From contig JAYKNF010000013.1 of assembly GCA_036172665.1 (NCBI GenBank), positions 4,774,001 through 4,838,000 of the forward strand: a DNA stretch of 64,000 nt, read 5' to 3'. This DNA is from Prosopocoilus inquinatus. Taxonomy: Eukaryota > Arthropoda > Insecta > Coleoptera > Lucanidae. Position numbers and translations under genes: made by a program. The notes below the pieces were generated by a model. The model searched no databases and had not been told where the DNA came from. It saw only the letters and a list, made by a program, of their open reading frames with translations. This document shows positions 12,731 to 23,300 of the stretch, piece after piece (the first letter of the stretch is position 1; each line of letters starts with the position of its first letter).

Positions 12731-15331
12731 TAATAAAAAATGATTTTTATGTTGATGATCTCATAACAGGTTTTGATTCTGAAACAGTTGCAATCAATGT
12801 ATGTAAAGAAATTGCATCAATTCTAAATTCAGCATGTTTCCCATTAAGAAAATGGAATTCTAATAGTCAGCTTTTCTTGCAAGAGTTTCAAAATGAAAAT
12901 GAACCTGTGAGTGTTTTAAATTTAGGAGATAATGAGTTTTCAAAAACTTTAGGAATAAAATGGTACAGTAAATCTGATACATTAGGTTTTCAAATCAAAA
13001 ATTTTGAAAATTCTTTATCAATTAATAAACGATCAATCTTATCTGACGTAGCAAGGATTTTTGATCCATTAGGTTTGTTAAGCCCATGCACTATTTTCTC
13101 AAAAATAATTATTCAAAAACTATGGTCTCTTAAATTAGATTGGAATGATCCTATTCCAGACGATTTGAAAGCTACGTGGATACGATTCAGAAATAATTTA
13201 ACAAAATTAAATCAACTCAAATTAGATAGGCACGTCATTTGTAAAAATTCTACAGAAATCGAATTACATGGTTTCTGTGACGCGTCACAAAACGCATACG
13301 GTGCGTGTGTATACGTTCGCAGCATCGATCAAAAAGAAAAGATTTTAATTAATCTCTTATGCGGAAAGACAAAGGTTGCTCCACTGAAATGTTTAACTAT
13401 GCCAAGATTAGAATTGTGCAGTGCTTTGTTGTTAAGTCAATTAATTAACAAAGTACAAAAATCATTCACTATCGAATGCTCATATCATCTATGGTCAGAT
13501 TCTCAAATAATATTACACTGGATTAACTCTCCATCTCATTCATTACCAATTTTTGTAAGAAATCGCATTTCTAAAATTCAAGAATTAACACAGATTAGTA
13601 ATTGGAAGTACATAAACACAAAAGATAATCCTGCCGATCTTACATCACGAGGAATTTCTCCTGAAAATTTACTCAAGTCTCAATTGTGGTGGAACGGCCC
13701 TTCATGGTTGTCTCTTCCAACTAATCATTGGCCATCATCCGCATTCTCAATTTCAATTAAATATTCTAAAAATAATGTTTGCTCAGCTACTGTTGAAAAT
13801 AATTTTCAGATATTCGAAAGGTTTTCTAGTTTGAATAGGTTGAAAAGAACAATGGCATACATTTTACGATTCATCTTAAACATTAAGAAACAAAAATCTG
13901 AACGGCCGTACGGATATTTGACTATTGCAGAATTAGATCTCAGTATGAAACAATTAATAAAATTGTCACAACAAGACAGTTTTCCTCAAGAAATTAATTT
14001 ATTACTAAATAATAAAAATTTAAAGCCAAAACACAATTTATTATCCCTTGCTCCGTTCATTGATACTGAAGGTTTATTAAGAGTCGGTGGTCGATTAAAA
14101 AACTCTTATTTAGATTTTGCTCAGAAACATCCTTTGATTTTATCGGGAAAACATCGTTTAGCAAAACTAATTTTTGAAAATACGCATATAACATTACTTC
14201 ATGCAGGTCCACAATTGTTATTATTTACAGTAAGACAGCATTTTTGGGTTACATCTGGAATGAGTGTGGCTAAGTCAGTAGTGCGAGGTTGCATCAGATG
14301 TTTTAAATCTAAACCAAAATCTTTTGATCAAATAATGGCAAATTTGCCAAAAGAAAGAGTTACAGTTAATAATCCATTTTATATCACGGGAATAGATTAT
14401 GCAGGGCCTTTTAATATAAAAGATCGCAAAGGTCGAGGTTCAAAGACTATAAAGGGCTACATTTGTCTTTTCATCTGCTTTTCTACTAAAGCTATGCATC
14501 TTGAACTTGTGACAGATTTATCAAGCGAAACATTCCTTGCTGCTTTGAGAAGATTTGCATCACGAAGAGGCAAACCAGCTCATTTATATTCAGATAATGC
14601 AACAAATTTTATCGGAGCAGCTAAGAAACTATCTGCCTTGCATGAATTTTTCTCAAACTCTAAAACAGAAATAACAAATTATTGTACAAATGAAAATATA
14701 ACCTGGCATTTTATTCCCCCAAACTCGCCTCATTTCGGAGGGCTTTGGGAATCAAACATAAAAAAACATAAAACATCATTTATCAAGAGTAATTAATGAC
14801 ACAAAATTAACATATGAAGAATTTTACACAATCTTAACACAGATAGAAGCAACTTTAAATTCTAGACCTTTATACCCTCTGTCATCGGATGTTGATGATC
14901 TGCAGCCACTAACTCCAGCTCATTTCTTGATTGGCAAACCATTGACTGCTATTCCGGAACCGCAATTGCTGGACACACCAACAAACAGGCTGTCGCGTTT
15001 CCAGTTACAGCAACAGTTGGTACAAAGTTTTTGGAAGCGGTGGTCACAAGAATATTTGTATCATCTGCAAGAAAGAAAGAAATGGAAGAGCAAAAATCCA
15101 GGGCTAAAGATTGGAAGTTTGGTAATAATCAAACAGGATAACTTACCTCCTTCCCAGTGGCTCCTTGGAAGAATAGTAGAGCTTCATCCCGGTGACGACA
15201 ACGTAGTTCGAGTTGCTACAGTCAAGACTCATAAAGGCAATTTCAAGCGAGCAGTAGCGAAGTTGTGTCCCCTTCCAGTACCTGAAAATGGCAGTAGTGA
15301 CAGTGAAATTGTGCATGTTAAAAACAGTTAA
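12723..15331 (+). pseudogene. BEL/Pao pol fragment with frameshift (RT YVDD to C-terminus)
   Basis: This forward piece carries residues from about 864 to 1729: RT with YVDD, the RNase H-like region labelled Peptidase_A17 in Pfam (CDAS, WSDSQ and DNPADLTSRG motifs), the H2C2 integrase zinc finger, the integrase core and the DUF5641 C-terminal domain. An A tract of seven at 14760-14766 (six in the intact copy and in the 17.5-19.0 kb piece) shifts the frame just after the third catalytic residue of the integrase. The first frame stops at 14796, and the correct frame resumes as an ORF from 14927. It has no own start, and its first half is inverted upstream. It carries the WIRF and SERP sequence variants, unlike the intact copy. 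Not functional as it stands. Confidence 0.9.
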
Positions 15332-15419
15332 AATAATTCATTTTCATTATTACAATCAGTTCATACTTACCTGCAATTTATGAATATTTGAACACTTTCT
15401 TAAAAAAAAAAAAAATGTT

Positions 15420-15434
15420 CAAGGCGGGGAGCTA
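15420..15434 (+). promoter_or_regulatory. Polypurine tract before 3' LTR
   Basis: CAAGGCGGGGAGCTA lies immediately before the TG of the LTR, where retroelements prime plus-strand DNA synthesis. The same tract precedes the LTR at 19125-19139, 25672-25686 and, inverted, at 19490-19504. Here it follows a run of A bases. Confidence 0.75.
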
Positions 15435-15563
15435 TGTTAACACGATTTTTACGTTCATTTTAATGAATCACATACACTTATAAAAAAAGGTAATTGTACC
15501 AGCGAAATTTTTCTGCAAACAAACACAAAGAAATACAGTCCACTATATCGAATCAACATATTA
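15435..15563 (+). repeat. BEL/Pao LTR, short form (129 bp)
   Basis: Starts TGTTAACACG and ends CAACATATTA. Compared with the LTRs at 19140 and 25687 it lacks about 43 bp between CACTT and ATAAAAAAAGG, a segment that contains a TATAAATA motif. It keeps TATAAAAAAA in the joined sequence. The LTR at 30944-31072 has the same short form. Confidence 0.88.
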
Positions 15564-17478
15564 TTTTTTGAATATTTAATTGAAATTGAGAATGCGGATG
15601 ATGGCCAATGATTAGTTGGAAGAGACAACCATGAAGGGCCGTTCCACCACAATTGAGACTTGAGTAAATTTTCAGGAGAAATTCCTCGTGATGTAAGATC
15701 GGCAGGATTATCTTTTGTGTTTATGTACTTCCAATTACTAATCTGTGTTAATTCTTGAATTTTAGAAATGCGATTTCTTACAAAAATTGGTAATGAATGA
15801 GATGGAGAGTTAATCCAGTGTAATATTATTTGAGAATCTGACCATAGATGATATGAGCATTCGATAGTGAATGATTTTTGTACTTTGTTAATTAATTGAC
15901 TTAACAACAAAGCACTGCACAATTCTAATCTTGGCATAGTTAAACATTTCAGTGGAGCAACCTTTGTCTTTCCGCATAAGAGATTAATTAAAATCTTTTC
16001 TTTTTGATCGATGCTGCGAACGTATACACACGCACCGTATGCGTTTTGTGACGCGTCACAGAAACCATGTAATTCGATTTCTGTAGAATTTTTACAAATG
16101 ACGTGCCTATCTAATTTGAGTTGATTTAATTTTGTTAAATTATTTCTGAATCGTACCCACGTAGCTTTCAAATCGTCTGGAATAGGATCATTCCAATCTA
16201 ATTTAAGAGACCATAGTTTTTGAATAATTATTTTTGAGAAAATAGTGCATGGGCTTAACAAACCTAATGGATCAAAAATCCTTGCTACGTCAGATAAGAT
16301 TGATCGTTTATTAATTGATAAAGAATTTTCAAAATTTTTGATTTGAAAACCTAATGTATCAGATTTACTGTACCATTTTATTCCTAAAGTTTTTGAAAAC
16401 TCATTATCTCCTAAATTTAAAACACTCACAGGTTCATTTTCATTTTGAAACTCTTGCAAGAAAAGCTGACTATTAGAATTCCATTTTCTTAATGGGAAAC
16501 ATGCTGAATTTAGAATTGATGCAATTTCTTTACATACATTGATTGCAACTGTTTCAGAATCAAAACCTGTTATGAGATCATCAACATAAAAATCATTTTT
16601 TATTATTGAAGATGCGAAAGAAGATTTTGTTTGATATTCATGAGCCAACTGCTTTAAGCATCTTATGGCTAAATACGGAGCAGATCTAGTGCCGTAGGTA
16701 ACTGTATTTAAAGTGTAAATGGAAATTGGATCGTCTGAACTAAATCTCCAAACAATATTTTGAAGATGTCTGTCATCAGGATGAATGACGACCTGCCTAT
16801 ACATTTTTTCTATATCTGCCGAAACTGCAAAAGGATGTTGTCTGAATTTTATGAGTATAGAAAATATTTCATTCTGAATGGGTGGCCCTGTAAATTGTAA
16901 ATCATTAACTGACCAACCTGAATCAGAATTCGCTGATCCATCAAAGACTACTCTTAGTTTAGTAGTCAAACTTTCTTGTCTAAAAACACCATGATGTGGC
17001 AAAAAATATGCTGTATTGGAAGGAATTAAATTTACTTGAGACATGTGGTTTAAATCTATGTATTCTTTTATGAATTGAGAATATTGAAATTTTAGATTAG
17101 AATCGTATGAAAATTTACGTTCTAATTGTTGTTGACGTTTAATTGATAATGGTTTTGAGTTACCTAAATTAGAAGCAGAATGTTTTAGTGGTATTCGAAC
17201 AATGAACCGTCCTTCTTCATTTCTAGAAAACGTTTCTAGGAAATGTTTTTCGCAATAAACATCATCGGAAGACATAGAATGCTCGTTATTAATTTCCTCT
17301 ATCTCCCAAAATTTCTGCAATTCAGAATCAAGATTGCTGTGAGTTTTAGAAAAATTGCAATGAATTTTTGAAATGGATTCTGAGATGGTACCTGATATAA
17401 TCCAACCGAATTCTGTGTTTTGAAGAACTGGCATATTCTTACCCAACTGAATTCTTTGATGATGAAGAATATTCCAAA
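15564..17478 (-). pseudogene. BEL/Pao pol fragment, inverted (protease end to RNase H)
   Basis: Minus-strand piece equivalent to residues from about 571 to 1210: the end of the protease region, the whole RT with YVDD, and the RNase H-like region up to SIKYSKNN. It is open throughout but has no ATG at its native start, and its frame reads on into the antisense LTR for about 34 residues. It abuts the end of the 15435-15563 LTR; ATTATTTTT is shared across that joint apart from one base. It carries the WVRF variant of the intact copy, whereas the LTR it touches belongs to the other variant. A fragment only. Confidence 0.9.
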
Positions 17479-19039
17479 AAATAATGTTTGCTCAGCTACT
17501 GTTGAAAATAATTTTCAGATATTCGAAAGGTTTTCTAGTTTGAATAGGTTGAAAAGAACAATGGCATACATTTTACGATTCATCTTAAACATTAAGAAAC
17601 AAAAATCTAAACGGCCGTACGGATATTTGACTATTGCAGAATTAGATCTCAGTATGAAACAATTAATAAAATTGTCACAACAAGACAGTTTTCCTCAAGA
17701 AATTAATTTATTACTAAATAATAAAAATTTAAAGCCAAAACACAATTTATTATCCCTTGCTCCGTTCATTGATACTGAAGGTTTATTAAGAGTCGGTGGT
17801 CGATTAAAAAACTCTTATTTAGATTTTGCTCAGAAACATCCTTTGATTTTATCGGGAAAACATCGTTTAGCAAAACTAATTTTTGAAAATACGCATATAA
17901 CATTACTTCATGCAGGTCCACAATTGTTATTATTTACAGTAAGACAGCATTTTTGGGTTACATCTGGAATGAGTGTGGCTAAGTCAGTAGTGCGAGGTTG
18001 CATCAGATGTTTTAAATCTAAACCAAAATCTTTTGATCAAATAATGGCAAATTTGCCAAAAGAAAGAGTTACAGTTAATAATCCATTTTATATCACGGGA
18101 ATAGATTATGCAGGGCCTTTTAATATAAAAGATCGCAAAGGTCGAGGTTCAAAGACTATAAAGGGCTACATTTGTCTTTTCATCTGCTTTTCTACTAAAG
18201 CTATGCATCTTGAACTTGTGACAGATTTATCAAGCGAAACATTCCTTGCTGCTTTGAGAAGATTTGCATCACGAAGAGGCAAACCAGCTCATTTATATTC
18301 AGATAATGCAACAAATTTTATCGGAGCAGCTAAGAAACTATCTGCCTTGCATGAATTTTTCTCAAACTCTAAAACAGAAATAACAAATTATTGTACAAAT
18401 GAAAATATAACCTGGCATTTTATTCCCCCAAACTCGCCTCATTTCGGAGGGCTTTGGGAATCAAACATAAAAAACATAAAACATCATTTATCAAGAGTAA
18501 TTAATGACACAAAATTAACATATGAAGAATTTTACACAATCTTAACACAGATAGAAGCAACTTTAAATTCTAGACCTTTATACCCTCTGTCATCGGATGT
18601 TGATGATCTGCAGCCACTAACTCCAGCTCATTTCTTGATTGGCAAACCATTGACTGCTATTCCAGAACCGCAATTGCTGGACACACCAACAAACAGGCTG
18701 TCGCGTTTCCAGTTACAGCAACAGTTGGTACAAAGTTTTTGGAAGCGGTGGTCACAAGAATATTTGTATCATCTGCAAGAAAGAAAGAAATGGAAGAGCA
18801 AAAATCCAGGGCTAAAGATTGGAAGTTTGGTAATAATCAAACAGGATAACTTACCTCCTTCCCAGTGGCTCCTTGGAAGAATAGTAGAGCTTCATCCCGG
18901 TGACGACAACGTAGTTCGAGTTGCTACAGTCAAGACTCATAAAGGCAATTTCAAGCGAGCAGTAGCGAAGTTGTGTCCCCTTCCAGTACCTGAAAATGGC
19001 AGTAGTGACAGTGAAATTGTGCATGTTAAAAACAGTTAA
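17478..19039 (+). pseudogene. BEL/Pao pol fragment (integrase and C-terminus)
   Basis: Forward piece of about residues 1211-1729: linker, H2C2 zinc-binding motif, integrase core with the D, D and E motifs in YITGIDYAG, YSDNATNF and GGLWES, and DUF5641. The frame is open to the native stop at 19039. An ATG at 17420 lies in the neighbouring inverted piece and is not a native start. The joint to the preceding inverted piece lies in AAAAAATA, shared by both. It carries the SKRP variant of the intact copy and is followed by the polypurine tract and a long-form LTR. Its position makes it the continuation of the inverted piece at 15564-17478, as if a 5'-truncated element had its front half flipped. 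Confidence 0.9.
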
Positions 19040-19124
19040 AATAATTCATTTTCATTATTACAATCAGTTCATACTTACCTGCAATTTATGAATATTTGAA
19101 CACTTTCTTAAAAAAAAAAATGTT

Positions 19125-19139
19125 CAAGGCGGGGAGCTA
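19125..19139 (+). promoter_or_regulatory. Polypurine tract
   Basis: CAAGGCGGGGAGCTA directly before the LTR start at 19140; identical to the tract at 25672. Confidence 0.75.
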
Positions 19140-19311
19140 TGTTAACACGATTTTTACGTTCATTTTAATGAATCACATACACTTGTAAAAAAAAAAAACA
19201 ATTGCAATATAAATAAAAAACTTTCATATAAAAAAAGGTAATTGTACCAGCGAAAGTTTTCTGCAAACAAACACAAAGAAATACAGTCCACTATATCGAA
19301 TCAACATATTA
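19140..19311 (+). repeat. BEL/Pao LTR, long form (172 bp)
   Basis: TGTTAACACG to CAACATATTA, including the A-rich segment with TATAAATA that the short form lacks. It is followed by 8 bases (TTTTTGAA) and then an inverted LTR. Confidence 0.88.
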
Positions 19312-19319
19312 TTTTTGAA

Positions 19320-19489
19320 TAATATGTTGATTCGATATAGTGGACTGTATTTCTTTGTGTTTGTTTGCAGAAAAATTTCGCTGGTACAATTACCTTTTTT
19401 ATATGAAAGTTTTTTATTTATATTGCAATTGTTTTTTTTTTTACAAGTGTATGTGATTCATTAAAATGAACGTAAAAATCGTGTTAACA
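19320..19489 (-). repeat. BEL/Pao LTR, long form, inverted (170 bp)
   Basis: TAATATGTTGATTCG to CGTGTTAACA: the reverse complement of the LTR at 19140-19311, followed by the reversed polypurine tract at 19490-19504. Confidence 0.88.
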
Positions 19490-19589
19490 TAGCTCCCCGC
19501 CTTGAACATTTTTTTTTTTAAGAAAGTGTTCAAATATTCATAAATTGCAGGTAAGTATGAACTGATTGTAATAATGAAAATGAATTATT

Positions 19590-20021
19590 TTAACTGTTTT
19601 TAACATGCACAATTTCACTGTCACTACTGCCATTTTCAGGTACTGGAAGGGGACACAACTTCGCTACTGCTCGCTTGAAATTGCCTTTATGAGTCTTGAC
19701 TGTAGCAACTCGAACTACGTTGTCGTCACCGGGATGAAGCTCTACTATTCTTCCAAGGAGCCACTGGGAAGGAGGTAAGTTATCCTGTTTGATTATTACC
19801 AAACTTCCAATCTTTAGCCCTGGATTTTTGCTCTTCCATTTCTTTCTTTCTTGCAGATGATACAAATATTCTTGTGACCACCGCTTCCAAAAACTTTGTA
19901 CCAACTGTTGCTGTAACTGGAAACGCGACAGCCTGTTTGTTGGTGTGTCCAGCAATTGCGGTTCCGGAATAGCAGTCAATGGTTTGCCAATCAAGAAATG
20001 AGCTGGAGTTAGTGGCTGCAG
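19590..20021 (-). pseudogene. BEL/Pao pol C-terminal fragment (DUF5641), inverted
   Basis: Minus-strand copy of about residues 1587-1729: the last integrase segment and the DUF5641 region ending at the native stop (TTA at 19590). The open frame is 146 codons, and its first few residues come from the neighbouring piece. The joint at CTGCAG/CAGTTGG shares CAG with the forward scrap that follows. No independent function is expected. A 90-residue ORF in another frame is a shadow. Confidence 0.88.
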
Positions 20022-20171
20022 TTGGTACAAAGTTTTTGGAAGCGGTGGTCACAAGAATATTTGTATCATCTGCAAGAAAGAAAGAAATGGAAGAGCAAAA
20101 ATCCAGGGCTAAAGATTGGAAGTTTGGTAATAATCAAACAGGATAACTTACCTCCTTCCCAGTGGCTCCTT
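20022..20171 (+). pseudogene. Short forward scrap of BEL/Pao DUF5641 region
   Basis: About 150 bp matching residues 1625-1675 of the polyprotein (from TTGGTACAAAG to CAGTGGCTCCTT). It is enclosed between an inverted copy of the same region and unrelated filler, and it has no start or stop of its own. Confidence 0.85.
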
Positions 20172-20213
20172 TTACAAATAAGTGATGGTCCGATCGTCTA
20201 GATGGAGTGATGG
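20172..20213. other. 42-bp filler of unknown origin
   Basis: This stretch matches neither the element nor the satellite as far as I can see. It contains AGTGATGGTC twice (20181 and 20206). It joins the forward scrap to the leader of the complete ORF, replacing the 5' LTR and primer-binding site that should be there. Confidence 0.6.
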
Positions 20214-20392
20214 TCTAGAATTTGTAGGCTGCTATCTGTGTTAAGGTAGTACACATTTATAAAACACATTCATACTTTTATACATTTATTTGCAAAAGAA
20301 AATATTTTGACAAATATTTTTACACATTAACACAATTTCTTTGTAACTAGGTTACAATAATTCAATTCATAGTTTTCTGAATTTGAAAAGTC
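20214..20392 (+). other. Truncated untranslated leader of the complete element
   Basis: From TCTAGAATTTG to the ATG it matches, in reverse, the leaders at 27483-27660 and 30649-30830. Those copies continue for about 90 further bases to the primer-binding site and LTR; this copy does not. The complete ORF is therefore without its own promoter LTR. Confidence 0.85.
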
Positions 20393-23300
20393 ATGCAAGA
20401 CGTCACATCTACTGAAAAACTTGTGCGTAAACGAGGTACTATTAAATACAAACTAACAAATTTTATAAAATATTTACGCACAGTTCAAGATGCATATGCA
20501 AGTGATCAAGTTTTAGCAGAAAAAACAATCATTGAATTGCAAGATCGTAGTAGCAAGTTTGCATCGTTGTTTGAGGAATTTGATGAAACTCAGAGTAAAA
20601 TAGAATATATTTGCGATGAAGATGACTTAGAAAGGCAATATTTAGAGAGAGAAGATTTCACTGAAAAGCATTCATCCGCAATCACAGACGCAAAATTTAT
20701 TTTAAAGCAAGTCTGCACACCTGTCATCCAAATTCAAAGCGACAGTATCACTGGCATATCAGATTCCTCAAAACAAAACGGTATTTCTCACAACATTAAA
20801 CTTCCAACAATTAAACTTGCAAAATTTAACGGTGCATATGATAATTGGTTGGAATTCAAAGATACTTTTGAGTCACTAATTAATTCAAACAAATCAATTG
20901 ACAATGTTCAGAAGTATCATTATTTACGTGCTTCACTAGAAGGTGACGCACTAAAGGTTATACAGTCTCTAGAATTCTCATCCGAAAATTACATAATCGC
21001 ATGGGAACTACTTTGCAATAGGTATAATAACATCAGATTGTTAATTAATAATCACATCAAATCTCTGTTTGAATTAAATTCACTTACAAAGGAGTCCTCA
21101 AGAGGAATAAGAGACTTGATAGATACCATTTTTAAACATTTAAGAGCTCTTCAAACACTAGAACAACCAACAGAACATTGGGACACTTTGTTGATATTTT
21201 TAATTACGTCAAAATTAGACAAATTTACTGTTCGGGAATGGGAAAAAGTTAAAACAGGCAATAATTTCCCAACACTTTCTGAATTCAAGAGTTTTTTGAA
21301 TTCAAGAGCAGATTTTCTAGAAACACTTGAAATCAATCATAATAAAAATGCCAAAGAACATAAACAGTTACATAATAATATCAAACAAGTTTCGTTAATA
21401 TCCTCAAATGTGAAATGTCCTGTATGTAATGGGGCACATTTAATTTATTATTGTGAAAAATTCTTAAAATTAAATTTGTCAGATAAATTAAAAACAGTAA
21501 AGCAGCTGAATCTTTGTAATAACTGTTTACGTTCAGGCCACACAACTAAAAACTGCAGATCTGGATTTTGTAAAAAGTGCAAAGCTAAACATAACACTTT
21601 ACTTCATCCAGAATTATTATATACACGTGAACCAATTACATCAAAAACAATTCATCCAAATGCATCAACAACAATTTCGCCACAAGTTAGTTTCACAAGT
21701 CATTATCCTAATCAACATGTTCTGCTTTCCACTGTATCAATTTTAGTTCCAGATGTTTTTGGCAACATTCATACTGCAAAAGCTTTACTTGACTGTGGTT
21801 CTCAGTCAAATTTTCTTACTTCAAAATTTTGCAAAAAGTTAGGATTAGAAGAACATTCAACAAACATGACCATTGGAGGAATCAATGGCGTTTCATCAGT
21901 CATTAAAAAAAAATGCAACATTGTGATATATTCACTCAATTATGAATTTTCTACTAATCTTTGTTGTTTTATTTTGCCCACAATTACAGGTAATTTGCCT
22001 TCATTCACTATCAACACCAGCTCATGGAATATTCCAGCCAACATTCAATTGGCAGATCCTCAATTCACCGAGCCTAGTGAAATAGATGTACTTATTGGTG
22101 CAGGTATTTTTTGGAATATTCTTCATCATCAAAGAATTCAGTTGGGTAAGAATATGCCAGTTCTTCAAAACACAGAATTCGGTTGGATTATATCAGGTAC
22201 CATCTCAGAATCCATTTCAAAAATTCATTGCAATTTTTCTAAAACTCACAGCAATCTTGATTCTGAATTGCAGAAATTTTGGGAGATAGAGGAAATTAAT
22301 AACGAGCATTCTATGTCTTCCGATGATGTTTATTGCGAAAAACATTTCCTAGAAACGTTTTCTAGAAATGAAGAAGGACGGTTCATTGTTCGAATACCAC
22401 TAAAACATTCTGCTTCTAATTTAGGTAACTCAAAACCATTATCAATTAAACGTCAACAACAATTAGAACGTAAATTTTCATACGATTCTAATCTAAAATT
22501 TCAATATTCTCAATTCATAAAAGAATACATAGATTTAAACCACATGTCTCAAGTAAATTTAATTCCTTCCAATACAGCATATTTTTTGCCACATCATGGT
22601 GTTTTTAGACAAGAAAGTTTGACTACTAAACTAAGAGTAGTCTTTGATGGATCAGCGAATTCTGATTCAGGTTGGTCAGTTAATGATTTACAATTTACAG
22701 GGCCACCCATTCAGAATGAAATATTTTCTATACTCATAAAATTCAGACAACATCCTTTTGCAGTTTCGGCAGATATAGAAAAAATGTATAGGCAGGTCGT
22801 CATTCATCCTGATGACAGACATCTTCAAAATATTGTTTGGAGATTTAGTTCAGACGATCCAATTTCCATTTACACTTTAAATACAGTTACCTACGGCACT
22901 AGATCTGCTCCGTATTTAGCCATAAGATGCTTAAAGCAGTTGGCTCATGAATATCAAACAAAATCTTCTTTCGCATCTTCAATAATAAAAAATGATTTTT
23001 ATGTTGATGATCTCATAACAGGTTTTGATTCTGAAACAGTTGCAATCAATGTATGTAAAGAAATTGCATCAATTCTAAATTCAGCATGTTTCCCATTAAG
23101 AAAATGGAATTCTAATAGTCAGCTTTTCTTGCAAGAGTTTCAAAATGAAAATGAACCTGTGAGTGTTTTAAATTTAGGAGATAATGAGTTTTCAAAAACT
23201 TTAGGAATAAAATGGTACAGTAAATCTGATACATTAGGTTTTCAAATCAAAAATTTTGAAAATTCTTTATCAATTAATAAACGATCAATCTTATCTGACG

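Larger units (their letters stand above)
18608..20021. repeat. Long inverted repeat (arms about 703 bp, 8-bp spacer)
   Basis: Left arm 18608-19311 (C-terminal pol, polypurine tract, LTR, forward) and right arm 19320-20021 (the same, reversed) face each other around TTTTTGAA at 19312-19319. The arms differ by only a few bases, for example CCAGAACC versus CCGGAACC in the coding part. Such a structure can form a long hairpin in single-stranded DNA or RNA. Confidence 0.88.

Noticed and set aside
21151..22289. 61- and 67-codon ORFs overlapping the gag-pol ORF and its fragments
   Set aside because: Shadows of the real frame that recur at every copy of that segment.
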